Origin: Candidatus Anammoximicrobium sp.
Lineage (GTDB): Bacteria > Planctomycetota > Planctomycetia > Pirellulales > Pirellulaceae
Assembly: GCA_012515235.1 (NCBI GenBank)
Contig: JAAYYU010000243.1
Span: 1 to 58,396, forward strand
Length of the DNA: 58,396 bases
Reading direction: 5' to 3'
Shown here: positions 18,227 to 28,200 of the stretch, in pieces
How the letters are laid out: every line of letters starts with the position of its first letter
Position numbering within the stretch: the first letter of the stretch is position 1
Notes under the pieces: model-generated
Database searches by the model: none
The model's input: the letters and a program-made list of their open reading frames with translations, nothing else
What the model was told of the DNA's origin: nothing
Program-made: the position numbers and the translations under genes

Positions 18227-19579
18227 TTACGGTCGGACGGCTGGGGCTGCGGCGGTGTCCAGGCGGACCAAGACGGGTTCGCCCCAGACGGCGTGATTGG
18301 CTTCGTTGCCGGTCGGGCCGGGGTGTCCTTCGGAGAGGAACTCCAGCGTGCCACCCGCGGCGATGGGGAGGGCGACCTTTTGGGCCGGCGAACCGGCCTC
18401 CAGCACGCCGCTCTGAAACACGTCTTTGCCGCCGAACCGAACGGTCAGCCGCAGCTTGGCGCCGGACGGGTGCTGGCACAACTGCGAATGCAGGCCGGCT
18501 GTACAGCGGAACTCCTGGAACACGCCCGGCGGGATTTCGTAGCTGAAGCGGCAGCAACCGGTGCCGATGCCCTTCGGCAGGACGACTTCCCGTTTCCGCC
18601 CGTCGGCTTCCTGGATCCACAACTGCAGCGGGACCGGCTGGCGTTTTACGCTGACACTGCAGCCGTAGGCCAAGGGGCTGAAGCGATAGGGGAAGTTGAT
18701 CAGCGCCGGGGCCGTGATGGGGACCAGGTCGGTCAGGTCCAACGTCTGGAGCGCCTGTGCCTCGGCGGGCTCAAAGCGTTCCGCAGCCAGCGCAAAGCAG
18801 GTGGAGAACATGTCCGCCACCAACTTGGCGTCTTCGACGGCGGGCGGGATCGCCGCCTGGACCGCGCCGCCCTCGTCGCCGGCATAGACGCGCGCCAGCA
18901 TGGCGGGCAGGGCTTTGCGGGCCATCCGCCGCAAGCGGCAGGAGCGGACGTACAAACGGAAGGCGACTTCCTGCGGGCGCATCCCCAGCAATTGCGGACG
19001 GTAATCGTCCAGTTGGACCACGAAACGCGGGTCGCTGTCCAGGCTGATGATCGACTGGGGCGCCCGGTTCCAACTCTGGTCTTCCGGGGTGAACAGTTCG
19101 TCCAGCACGGTCCACGGCATGCCGTTGACGCCCTCCAGGGCATGGCACTGCGGCTGGCTCAGATCCTGGAGTACGTGGGCGAACGCGCCCGCGAACTTGG
19201 CCGCCTCCGCATCGGCTCCGGCCCGCAACTGGTCCACGATCAGCCGCACGTAGCGTTCCGCGCCTTCCATGAACACCTGATAGTCTTCCCGGTTCTCCCG
19301 CGGGAAGTAATGAAACAGCCGCTTGTTGACCACGATCAGATACGGCTTCGCCTCGGCGTTGTCCAGTCCCATGTCGACATAGACGCAGTATTTCTGGAAC
19401 CCGGCTTCGCTCTCGCGCCAGCGGGCCCGTTGCCACTCCGGCAGCGACTCCAACGCGGCCTTGGTGATCTTCCCATGCGCGCTGCCCCAGCCGTAGCAGA
19501 GACTGCAGCCGAAGAACAAGCCGGCCAGCAGGGCGGCCAGCGACGGGACGATGCCGACGAGTTTTCCAGGACGAATCAT
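18227..19579 (-). CDS. Phospholipase C/P1-nuclease-like protein with NPCBM domain
   Basis: The 450-residue protein has a signal peptide (residues 1-30, LAALLAGLFFGCSLCYG). The mature N-terminus is WGSAHGKITKAALESLPEWQ, the pattern of zinc-dependent phospholipase C and S1/P1 nucleases, where Trp-1 and nearby His bind zinc. GAFAHVLQDLSQPQCHALEG (about 133-152) is the matching second zinc motif. From about residue 320 a beta-sandwich of NPCBM type follows (RFSYEIPPGVFQEFRCTAGL, LRLTVRFGGKDVFQSGVLEA), which binds carbohydrate. The product is probably a secreted hydrolase targeted to a glycan-rich surface. Substrate is unknown. It is the last gene of a minus-strand run that starts with the HzsA-like gene. 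Confidence 0.8.
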   Translation of the reverse strand: MIRPGKLVGIVPSLAALLAGLFFGCSLCYGWGSAHGKITKAALESLPEWQRARWRESEAGFQKYCVYVDMGLDNAEAKPYLIVVNKRLFHYFPRENREDYQVFMEGAERYVRLIVDQLRAGADAEAAKFAGAFAHVLQDLSQPQCHALEGVNGMPWTVLDELFTPEDQSWNRAPQSIISLDSDPRFVVQLDDYRPQLLGMRPQEVAFRLYVRSCRLRRMARKALPAMLARVYAGDEGGAVQAAIPPAVEDAKLVADMFSTCFALAAERFEPAEAQALQTLDLTDLVPITAPALINFPYRFSPLAYGCSVSVKRQPVPLQLWIQEADGRKREVVLPKGIGTGCCRFSYEIPPGVFQEFRCTAGLHSQLCQHPSGAKLRLTVRFGGKDVFQSGVLEAGSPAQKVALPIAAGGTLEFLSEGHPGPTGNEANHAVWGEPVLVRLDTAAAPAVRP

Positions 19580-19636
19580 GGCTGTTGCTCCTTGATCTGG
19601 TAACCACCCGGCTGTGGACAGCCCGGCCCCACGCGA

Positions 19637-22600
19637 TCACTTCTTCACCGGCAGAGTCACCTGGATGGCCGGGGATTTGGTCGAGTCGGGGAAGACCGTC
19701 CCCTCGTAATGCGGCCAACCGCTGCCGCAACTGCAATACACGGTTTCGGCGCGGTCGCTTTCCACCCAACTGCCGTCGGGAAGCTGCACGGCCAAGGCGA
19801 CGTCGCCGAACTTGAATGAGTCGCCGCCACAGTTGGCCACGACGAGCACGTTCTCGGCCGCCAGAGCGGTCAACATCTCGGGCGGAATCTCCATCGTCCG
19901 CTCGACCCACAGGTCGGTGCGGTGGCGGACGTTCGGCGGCAACGTGCCGATCGTGACGCCATTCAAGGTGACCGGCTTGTCCGCGTAGCGTTCCTCGGGA
20001 TTGGCGCCGAACACGGCCAGGTGCAGCCTGGCGGCTTTGATGGTCTTCAGTTCGGCGGCCGAGATCGTCGGCAGCCCGCCGGGTGGCGTTGTCGTGATTT
20101 CGCGAGGGGCCTGAACCGGCAGCAGTTCCGTGTGCAGCGTTGCCAAGGGCGTGGGCAGGGCGGGACTCGCCGGCCCCAGCGCCTCCGCCAGCCGCACGGT
20201 GATGCGCTGGACGCCGAGCGGGCGGCGGGCCGCGGCATAGGAACTCATGACGAACGACCGCGTGGCGAACGGCGTCTTGGGCCGAGCGCTCACTTGGACT
20301 TCCCACGCCACCGTGCTGACCCGCTCCTGAAGCGGTACGCGGAAGGTCTTCCAGCGGTCGCCGCTCAACAGGCCCGTCTCCGCCGCCCGGCCGTTGACCG
20401 TCAGCGGGCTCAACGGCAAGACGCTCGCGGCGTTCTCACAAACCAGGAAGAAGCGGCCGTCACGGGAGCCTTCGGGCAGCGTGATTCGGACCGCGTTGTG
20501 CAGCGGAGCCGCCGTCCCCGAAACGTCTTCGATGTGCAGCGACTGCGGCGCAGGCGGCAGGGTCACCGAGAGCGTCGCCTCGCGGCCATGCCGTCCAGGC
20601 TGCGGCGCACCGTCGACCAGGATCTCCGCGATTTCGACGGGAGCGCTGACGTGCGCCGCGACTTGTTCCCCGCCGGCGCCGATCAGGTCGAACACGACCT
20701 CCTTACTGGACTCCGAGACCAGCGCATATCGACAGCCCGCAACCACGGGCCGCCGCAGTTCGGCCGCGGGCGACGCCTCGACGGCCAGCATTTCGTTTGG
20801 TGCCAGCACGATCTCGACCGGCTGCGCCGGGTCCGCATCGCGGGCCAGGACCTGGCGGTACGGGTACACGATTTCGACCAGTCGCCGCGCGCGGTTGCCC
20901 TCGGGCGGCGCAAGATCGAACGCCGCCGTCTGCGGCCGCAGCGACGGATTCCGCACGAACACGATGGTCCGGTCTCCGACCGCGTGCTTGTAGCCGGTGA
21001 CCTGGCCCAGGTGCGGGTTTCCCGGCAGCATCTGCGTTGCGACGAGCGTGTCCTTGTTCGCCTCCGCCCAGCGGAGCGTCTTGCCCAGCACGTCCCAGTG
21101 GTCGTCGCTCAGCAAGCTGGGCGTGAGGTACAGCTCCTTCATCATCAGTCCCAGGCACATGGACCAGACCGCGTTGTCGGTCCAGCTTTCCAGGGCCTCG
21201 CCGCGCCCGCCCAGCATGTGCAGTCGCCCGTACACGATGCCGTGGACCATCAGCGCCGAGACGGGGAACTGGTAGCGGTGCTTGAGGAAGTTGTCGTACA
21301 GCACTCCGTCCACGTACGAGATGGCCTGCGCGCGCTGGTCCACGAACGGGTGCGCCCGCTCGTAGCCCGTATCGCTGGCCCCGCGCCAGACGGTGTCGCA
21401 GTACATCAGCCACCACGGGCTGAGCCACATCCCGCCGGTGCAGTTCAGGAAGATGTCCGGGTTCACTTGCTTGAACAGCTTCAGCATCTCGAGATAGGCG
21501 TCGACGTTCGCCTCGAAGCCGTACGCCGAAGCCGGCAGGTGCCCGTGGCCCTCGGCGTCGCAACTAAAGCTGTTGAAGTCGTGCTTGAAGTACGTGATCC
21601 CGTACTGCTTGATGTGCCGCGTCATGACTTCCCGCAACTGGGCGTTGTGCTTGGGCGCCGACAGGCAGACGTGCGACCCGGCCGGATTCGTCTCGTAGCC
21701 GTGCTCCCGGCACCACGCCATGTCCAAGTTTCCTTCCACGGCCGTCAGCGGATGCCAGAGGCCGAGCGAGCTGCCGCCCGCCTTCAGCCCGGCGGACAGT
21801 TCGGCGAAGCCGTTCGGGAACAGCGTCCGGTTGATCTCCCAGAGCGACTGGCGGTCCTGCCAGCCGTCGTCGGGCACAAACGAATCCAGACGCACGCCGT
21901 ACTTGTCGCAGAGGTTTTTCCGGAAGCCGGCAAAGGTCTGCAGGAACGCCTCCGTGCTCATGTCCTTCTGACGGATGTCGTACCAGCTGTTGTAATGGAC
22001 GTGCGTGCGGGGCGGGATGCGGATCGCGGCCAGGTAGTCCGCAAACCCGCGTTCGACAGCGCCCGCCGCCGCCACGCCCAGCACGGCCGGTTTCGATTCG
22101 AGAAATGCGGGCGTCAGCCGCTTTCCCGGCAGATGGCTCAGCGCGACGCTGAATCGCGGCGCGGGGGCCTTCGCCTGAACGTTCTCGCGGGCCTGGTTCT
22201 GGGCCGCCGGGTACTCCAGGCCCGTGAAGACACTGCCGGCGATGAACACAGGCTGACCCAGGCCGCCCAAGTCGCAAGCCGCGTCCGTGGCAAACTGTTC
22301 GACCTCGATGCGGTTGAGCAGCGGCCGGGTCTGGCCGACGGCCCGGACGGCCAGCACCTTGCGCAGCCACGGAACGTCCGGACGGACTTCGTAGCGAAGT
22401 TGCACTTCGATGCCCAACGGTTCATGGTCCAGCGTCAAGACGAGCCGTTTCGCCCCCCGGTCCAGGGCCTGCGTGTGCTGGTCTCGCAGCGTCAAATCGG
22501 CGGCGGTCAAGACCGTGGTGTCGTTGACGGTCAAGGCCAACTCGGCACTGTCCAGCGGGATCGTCTGCTTGGCAAGTTGATTTCGGATCGCGGTCGTCCG

Positions 22601-22819
22601 CACCTTGCGGCCGGCCAGGCAGAGGGTGCGTTCCAGCGCGGCGTTGCCGATCACGCACTGGTCGCCTTGGAGGCGAACGTACGCGCCGTGGTCGTCGGCA
22701 GCCTGGGCAGTCCCGCCGCCGGCTTCCGCCTGGCCACGGGCCGTCGCCGCCGGAACGACGGCGGCCAGGATCGAAACAGCGGCCAGGAGCAGGAACGCGG
22801 ACGGTCGGGTCTGGAACAT
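19637..22819 (-). CDS. GH36-like alpha-galactosidase, secreted
   Basis: The 1060-residue protein has an N-terminal signal (LLLAAVSILAAVVPAATARG). Residues about 50-280 form the beta-supersandwich typical before a clan-D glycoside hydrolase barrel. The barrel holds HYNSWYDIR, FVPDDGWQ, LGLWHPL, YFKHDFNSF (nucleophile Asp about 414) and WRGASDTGYE (acid/base Asp about 483). The C-terminal 400 residues are beta-rich and end in a segment about carbohydrate-like binding (FKFGDVALAVQLPDGSWVES). Hydrolysis of terminal alpha-galactosides with retention is the likely reaction. It probably works with the neighbouring oxidoreductase and DUF1080 protein in breakdown of an exotic glycan. Confidence 0.85.
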   Translation of the reverse strand: MFQTRPSAFLLLAAVSILAAVVPAATARGQAEAGGGTAQAADDHGAYVRLQGDQCVIGNAALERTLCLAGRKVRTTAIRNQLAKQTIPLDSAELALTVNDTTVLTAADLTLRDQHTQALDRGAKRLVLTLDHEPLGIEVQLRYEVRPDVPWLRKVLAVRAVGQTRPLLNRIEVEQFATDAACDLGGLGQPVFIAGSVFTGLEYPAAQNQARENVQAKAPAPRFSVALSHLPGKRLTPAFLESKPAVLGVAAAGAVERGFADYLAAIRIPPRTHVHYNSWYDIRQKDMSTEAFLQTFAGFRKNLCDKYGVRLDSFVPDDGWQDRQSLWEINRTLFPNGFAELSAGLKAGGSSLGLWHPLTAVEGNLDMAWCREHGYETNPAGSHVCLSAPKHNAQLREVMTRHIKQYGITYFKHDFNSFSCDAEGHGHLPASAYGFEANVDAYLEMLKLFKQVNPDIFLNCTGGMWLSPWWLMYCDTVWRGASDTGYERAHPFVDQRAQAISYVDGVLYDNFLKHRYQFPVSALMVHGIVYGRLHMLGGRGEALESWTDNAVWSMCLGLMMKELYLTPSLLSDDHWDVLGKTLRWAEANKDTLVATQMLPGNPHLGQVTGYKHAVGDRTIVFVRNPSLRPQTAAFDLAPPEGNRARRLVEIVYPYRQVLARDADPAQPVEIVLAPNEMLAVEASPAAELRRPVVAGCRYALVSESSKEVVFDLIGAGGEQVAAHVSAPVEIAEILVDGAPQPGRHGREATLSVTLPPAPQSLHIEDVSGTAAPLHNAVRITLPEGSRDGRFFLVCENAASVLPLSPLTVNGRAAETGLLSGDRWKTFRVPLQERVSTVAWEVQVSARPKTPFATRSFVMSSYAAARRPLGVQRITVRLAEALGPASPALPTPLATLHTELLPVQAPREITTTPPGGLPTISAAELKTIKAARLHLAVFGANPEERYADKPVTLNGVTIGTLPPNVRHRTDLWVERTMEIPPEMLTALAAENVLVVANCGGDSFKFGDVALAVQLPDGSWVESDRAETVYCSCGSGWPHYEGTVFPDSTKSPAIQVTLPVKK

Positions 22820-23010
22820 GGAGTGGGTCCTCGATTTGCGAATTCAGGAAAGCACCGTGAGTCGGTCACGCGGCCGCCGCCAGACGGCAACATGCCGCCG
22901 ACGAGATTCAACAGACCTCATCCTGCGACGGACGCGGCGACCGGTTTAAGCAGCACGCCGTGGAACATCACCGGTACCGCTGGGCTGGCACCCACCGCGG
23001 ACCGGTCGTC

Positions 23011-24339
23011 TTAACCCAGTTTCGTGATACCGGGCAGGAACGCGGGGTAGTGGCCGTCGGGACCTGGCTTGATCGGCGGCTCTACGTCCCAGCCGTAACT
23101 CGGCAGGGCGAAACTGAATTCCGACTTCAACACCTGCTCCCAGGTCGTGCGCTGGCCGGTGCAGCAGACCATCTCGCCCAGGATCGCGAGCATGGAGCTG
23201 TGGCACATGGTCCGGCCGTCGTTGACGGGCTTGCCGTCGCGGATCGCCTGGAACAGCACTTTGTGTTCGTTGTCTGTCATGGACGAGGCGTCCTTGGGAG
23301 CCTCGAACCGCCAGGGTTTTTCGCCTTCGATGTACGGCTTGGCCGGCATGTACGCGCGGCCCTTGGTGCCGTTGGCGATCACCGCCGCCTGGTTGAAGCA
23401 GCCGGGGATGTGGCGCCCGTGGGCGAACAGCCGCTTGCCGTCGGCGTATTCGTAAACGATCGCGTGATGGTCCAATTCGTCGCCGAACTGGTTGGGATCG
23501 GTACACACCTGGCGTCCGCCCAGGCCCCACGCCGCGTCCGGCGCGACGTCGTCCAGCACCCACGAGGCGTTGTCGATCTGGTGCACCAGATTCTGGACAG
23601 GATCGCTTCCGGACAGCCAGGTGAAATGGTACCAGTTCTGGAACTGGTACTGCATTTCGCTCCACTCAGCCTGGCGGGCCCGCACCACGTACGGCCCGCC
23701 CAACCGCGTTGCCTGGACGGTCAGCACGTCGCCGATCGCGCCGTCGCGGACCCGTCGGATCGTCTCGCGCACGCCGTCGTCATAACGCCAACAGAATCCG
23801 GACACGACGCTCAGATTCTTCTTCCGGGCATCGTCGCTGGCCGCCATGGCGATCCGGACGCCGACCGGGTCGACGGCCACCGGTTTTTCGATGAAGACGT
23901 GCTTGCCGGCGTCGATCGCCGCTTTCAGAAAGACCGGATGGAAGTGCGACGTGCAGGCGATCACCACGGCGTCGACGCCGCTGTCCAGGACCTTCTGATA
24001 GGCGTCGAAGCCGACAAAGGCGTGCGCCTCGTCCACCAGGAATTGATCGGGGTACTTCGTCTTCAGTTGCAGCCGCGCGGCTGCGATCCGTTCGGCGAAC
24101 ACGTCGGCCATGGCCACCACGTGGACGTCCTTGCCGGCGTTCATGGCGTTGGCGGCCGCGCCGGTGGCCCGGCCGCCGCTGCCGATCATTCCCACCTTGA
24201 TCGCGCCGCTGCCGGCGGCATGGGCGCTGCGGGCCAGGGCCAGGGCGCCGCAGGTCGTCGTTCCCAGGGCTGCCGCTTGCTGCAGAAAGGCCCGCCGCGA
24301 CACGTCGGCCGCAGGGGCCTTGCGGTTGTTTGTTGTCAT
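23011..24339 (-). CDS. Tat-exported Gfo/Idh/MocA oxidoreductase
   Basis: This 442-residue protein has an N-terminal Tat signal: DVSRRAFLQQAAALG, then an Ala-rich stretch ending SAHA. The Rossmann loop is VGMIGSGGRATGAA (about 48-61). The catalytic lysine motif is intact (VFIEKPVAVDP). The C-terminal domain carries VSGFCWRYDDGVRETI and WYHFTWLSGSDPVQNLVHQID, characteristic of planctomycete and Bacteroidota exported members. It probably acts on a sugar hydroxyl, perhaps making or reducing 3-keto sugars, because a DUF1080 gene lies 91 bp upstream on the same strand. The glycosidase gene follows about 190 bp downstream. Confidence 0.9.
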   Translation of the reverse strand: MTTNNRKAPAADVSRRAFLQQAAALGTTTCGALALARSAHAAGSGAIKVGMIGSGGRATGAAANAMNAGKDVHVVAMADVFAERIAAARLQLKTKYPDQFLVDEAHAFVGFDAYQKVLDSGVDAVVIACTSHFHPVFLKAAIDAGKHVFIEKPVAVDPVGVRIAMAASDDARKKNLSVVSGFCWRYDDGVRETIRRVRDGAIGDVLTVQATRLGGPYVVRARQAEWSEMQYQFQNWYHFTWLSGSDPVQNLVHQIDNASWVLDDVAPDAAWGLGGRQVCTDPNQFGDELDHHAIVYEYADGKRLFAHGRHIPGCFNQAAVIANGTKGRAYMPAKPYIEGEKPWRFEAPKDASSMTDNEHKVLFQAIRDGKPVNDGRTMCHSSMLAILGEMVCCTGQRTTWEQVLKSEFSFALPSYGWDVEPPIKPGPDGHYPAFLPGITKLG

Positions 24340-24430
24340 GCACGTTGTCTCCGAGTGAGGATATTGAGAGGCGTCAAGCAGACTTTGCGGCGGGGCCTGG
24401 TTGGACGTGCCCGACCCCGGCGCGGTGTTG

Positions 24431-25165
24431 CTACAGCGGCTTGACGCGGATATTGCGGAACTGCATCAGGCTCGACGCCGGCCCGTGCTCGCCCGTCTTC
24501 TTGTCGATGCCCCCGTGGTGCTGCAAGCCGATCGGGCCCGTGGCCGGCATCTCGGACAGCCGGACGTTGTCGATGACTTTTTGGCCGTTCAGTTCCACGC
24601 TCAGGCGGTCGCCGCGGGCGGTGATCACAAACCGGTTCCACTGGCCCACCGGCTTGTCGGCCGCCACCTTGGGCACACAGCCGGCCCGGACTTCGGCGGG
24701 CATTTTGGAATCGTTGCGATAGCCCCAGATTTCCCCGGAGCCGATGGGCCAGCACCAGATGTTGACCTGGCCTTTGCCGTGACCACGGACGAAGACGCCC
24801 GAGTCGGCGTTGGGGGTAGGCGTGATGATCGGCTTGCCATCCGGCCCCTTCTTCAGCGAGCCGTCCGGCAGGACCGTGGGCACGGGATACAGCCCGTGGA
24901 CTTCCTTGATCCGCCATTCGATTTCCAGGATGCAATCGCCGAACGACTCTTCGGTCCACAGGTTCTTGTCGCCCTTGGCTTCCGACCGGGCGTCGTAGTC
25001 GATGACGCCGTCGATCACTTTCCAGTGGCCGCCGTCGCCCTCGGGAATCTTCCAGCCGGAAAGGTCCCGGCCGTTGAACAGCGGCCGCCAGCCGTCGTCT
25101 TCGGCAGCCGCCGCGGTCGCACCGACCAGAATCGCCAACAGGATTGCCGTGCATGAACGTTTCAT
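24431..25165 (-). CDS. DUF1080 family protein (3-keto-disaccharide hydrolase-like)
   Basis: From the ATG at 25165 the product has 244 residues with a signal peptide (MKRSCTAILLAILVGATAAA). The concanavalin-like jelly roll shows the family marks WRPLFNGRDLSGWK, DFEIEWRIK-like ILEIEWRIKEV, NADSGVFVRG, WNRFVITARGDRLSVELNGQ and GPIGLQHHGG. Some DUF1080 proteins have been shown to split 3-keto-glycosides made by Gfo/Idh/MocA dehydrogenases. The gene order DUF1080 then Gfo/Idh/MocA fits that pathway. Enzymatic activity for this copy is inferred. The longer frame up to 25561 lies in the upstream gene's antisense and is rejected. Confidence 0.9.
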   Translation of the reverse strand: MKRSCTAILLAILVGATAAAAEDDGWRPLFNGRDLSGWKIPEGDGGHWKVIDGVIDYDARSEAKGDKNLWTEESFGDCILEIEWRIKEVHGLYPVPTVLPDGSLKKGPDGKPIITPTPNADSGVFVRGHGKGQVNIWCWPIGSGEIWGYRNDSKMPAEVRAGCVPKVAADKPVGQWNRFVITARGDRLSVELNGQKVIDNVRLSEMPATGPIGLQHHGGIDKKTGEHGPASSLMQFRNIRVKPL

Positions 25166-25284
25166 CGTCGTCGCCTCAATCAGTGGTGTCCAGAAACCGT
25201 CCCGAAACGCTGCCTGGCAATATACCGCTCCCCTCACCGGCGAACAAGCAAGCGGCGTGACGCACGTCCTTGGCGGGCGACGGA

Positions 25285-28200
25285 TCACAGATCCTGGCCG
25301 TACACTTCCAGTTCGGCGATCCCGTTGTCCGTCAGCGGAAAGCGTTCCTGGAAACCGGACAATTGGAGCCACTCGCAGGTCTGCTTCGGGAACGTGAACG
25401 CTTGCGGCTCGGACGTGTTGCGGAACTCGATCGGCACCCGCTGGCCGTTGGAGAATTCCAGCGTGGCGCCGGTCCATGTCTTGCTTTGGCCGTCGTGCCG
25501 CTGCAGCACGACCACCACCCGTTCCGCCTGCACCTCGCGTCCGAATTCCACCTTCAGCCACAGGTCGGTGCGGCGCGCCGGCCGCCAGTATGCGCCGGAG
25601 GCCCGCCGTCCGTCGATGGCGTGGTTGGGCGAGAACTCCGGCCGGTACCGATCGTGCGAATTCGACGTCGCCCGCGGATAGGAACGCAGGTGATACGTGT
25701 AGGCATCCTCGTTCACGGCCAGGTTCCGCACGGGGTTGCCGGCCACGTTCGAGCCGCCGCGGGCATTCCTGCCCTCCGCCAGGCCATAAAGGGGAACCGT
25801 CGCCGGCAGCCGGTCGTAATCGTCGATGAACTGCTTCTGCACCTCGCGGCCGCCGAACGTGTAGTGGGGGAAATCGGCCGGCGCAAAATCCACGCCGCGG
25901 TCCCGATGCTGCAGATACTTGTCCAGGTGCTCCAGTTCCAGTTCCGCGGACTTCAGGCGTTTGGTCTCAAAGTACAGATACGCCTGCCGCATCTTGTCGC
26001 GATACACATACCACGGGGTCAGGCCGGAATGGGTGGCATGATTGAGCTGGTCCCAGTAATTCAGTTCCATCCACGAGCCCGCGAAGGGCACGTTCAAATC
26101 GATCCAGCAGGCGACCCGTTCCTTCTCTTCCGGGGACAGCTGCACGCCGTAGTGCGACGGTTCCAGGTAGTCCATCAGCGGACTGGACGTCGAGCCGTAG
26201 GCGTACGGGGGAAGCAGGGCACAGGCGCTGGACACGTGCAGCCAGTTGATGATTCCCCGGCCGGCGTATTCATCAGCCGAATATCCCAGCGCGTCCGGAT
26301 GAGGGACGTTTTCGGGTTTGCCGCCGAACTGGGCGAGATACGTCGTGTCGCGACTGGCCTGGGCTTTGCCGCCTGCCCCCGCCAGCGGGATTTTGGCGTT
26401 GTAGCCGAAGTCGGTCAGGTTGATGTACGATTCGCTGAACGCCCGGCCCGGATGCCCCTTGGTGCTGGTCGCGTAGATCCGCTGCGTCAAACGCCATTTG
26501 GCTCGACCGTAGATCTCCGGATTCGTGATCGGGCGGTAATCGCCCAGCAGGCTCAGGGGCACGTCTTTCTTCGCCGGATTCTTGCCCCCGGCGTGGCACT
26601 GGATGCAGTGCCGGTCCCAGATCGGCTGGACTTCCCGCGTGTAACTGAAGCCGCGCGGCACGTCCATCGCCTGGGGCGCGTTGGTACCCAGGTACGCCGT
26701 TGCGCGTTTTTCGACAGCGGTCAAAAATCGCTCCATCTCCTGGACCGGCTCGTCGCCCTGCGCAAAAAACGGCCTGATCTGCTGCGGCTTTCTTTGCAGC
26801 GCCTTGGTCAGCGGGCGGGAATCCGTATAGGTGCTGTGCTTGTCCTCGTGACAGCCGACACAGGCGAACGTCTCGCCCGGCAGGACCATGGTCCAGCTCC
26901 GCATGGTCTGCACCGCGCGGCCTTTCTCATCCAGCATCTGGAAAAAGACCGGCACCCGCGACGGGCACTCGAAACAGCAGCTGCCGTCCTCCTCCACGTC
27001 CACCGTGCCCAGCACGTGTTTGACGTCGTAGCTGCCGTTGTTGATCGCACAGGGCGAAGTCTGATGCCCGCCCCAGGGATGCAGCCCCAGCGCGACCGTG
27101 CCTTTGGCCCGGTAATCCAATCCGACCACGCGGATTCGCTTCACGGTCCCCGGCCGCACGCCTTGCAAGCCGGGGCCGTAGTAAATGTCCTGCACGTAGA
27201 ACCGGCCGTGCGCCAGTTGCTCGTCCACCGTCGAGGCCTTCTGCACCGGCGAGGGACGTCGGGCCAGCGGCACCTGCTGGCCCGACGAAATCACGGGGTC
27301 GTAGATCAACAGCTCGCGCTGGCCGCTGCGATGCATCCAGTAAATGCCGAAAGCCGGACTGCCCGCCTTGCCGTTCTGCAGGCCCTTCAGTCCGCGGATG
27401 GGACCGCCCTCCGGGGAATAACAGACGACGTAATTGTCCTCGTCCAACGGGTACGGGTACTGAAACTGTTCGCCCTCCGTGTCGTGGACGATGTTGCCGC
27501 CGGTCCCCATGCTCTCCCGGAACGGATACTCGCGTTCCGGAGCCAGCAGTTTCACTCCGACTCCGGCCTGCGTCCCCGCCTTCCGGTCGATCATGATCAG
27601 CTTGCCGCGCTGGTCGATGTGGTGGGCCCCGGCGATCGCGATCACTTGCGTCGAGTGGGGGACGCTGCGGGCGTGCAGCATGGCGGCAGGGAATTGGGAA
27701 TTGTTCCCGTAAAACTCCGTCTGGTTCGTGCCGTCCGGGTTCATGACGAACAGACTGTGCAGATAGCCGGCCGTCCTGTCGGAATACTCCCAGCGGGTAT
27801 AGATGACTCGCCCGTCGTGCATCACGTGGGGAAACACCGTGTGGCCGTGATCCGAAGCCAGTCGCCGTAGGTAGCGCCCTTGGGCGTCGCAGGTGTACAG
27901 ATTGCAGACGCTCGACCACCAGCACGGCGCGGACAGCACGCAACGGGTGGACGTGAACAGCAACTGGCCGCTGGGCAGCCATTCCGGCTCCATGTCGGCC
28001 GTCCCGGCGCCGAACGTGATCTGCCGGACGCTCCGATCGCGCAGGTCCATCAGGTACAAGTGGAAATCGTCGTCCCCGTCGTGGCTGGTCTGCCGCATCG
28101 AGAACGCCACCGTCTGGCCGTCGTAGGACACGCACGGATCGCGCACGACGCCGTCGGGGCAGTCCAGCAGCACCTCGGTGGACACCGCGCCGTCGGCGTT

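Noticed and set aside
19922..23014. 1030-residue plus-strand ORF
   Set aside because: Antisense shadow of the GH36-like gene; Arg/Gln/His-rich and without domain motifs.
25270..27870. 866-residue plus-strand ORF
   Set aside because: Lies wholly antisense to the HzsA-like gene, which has a signal peptide, haem motifs and a normal start.
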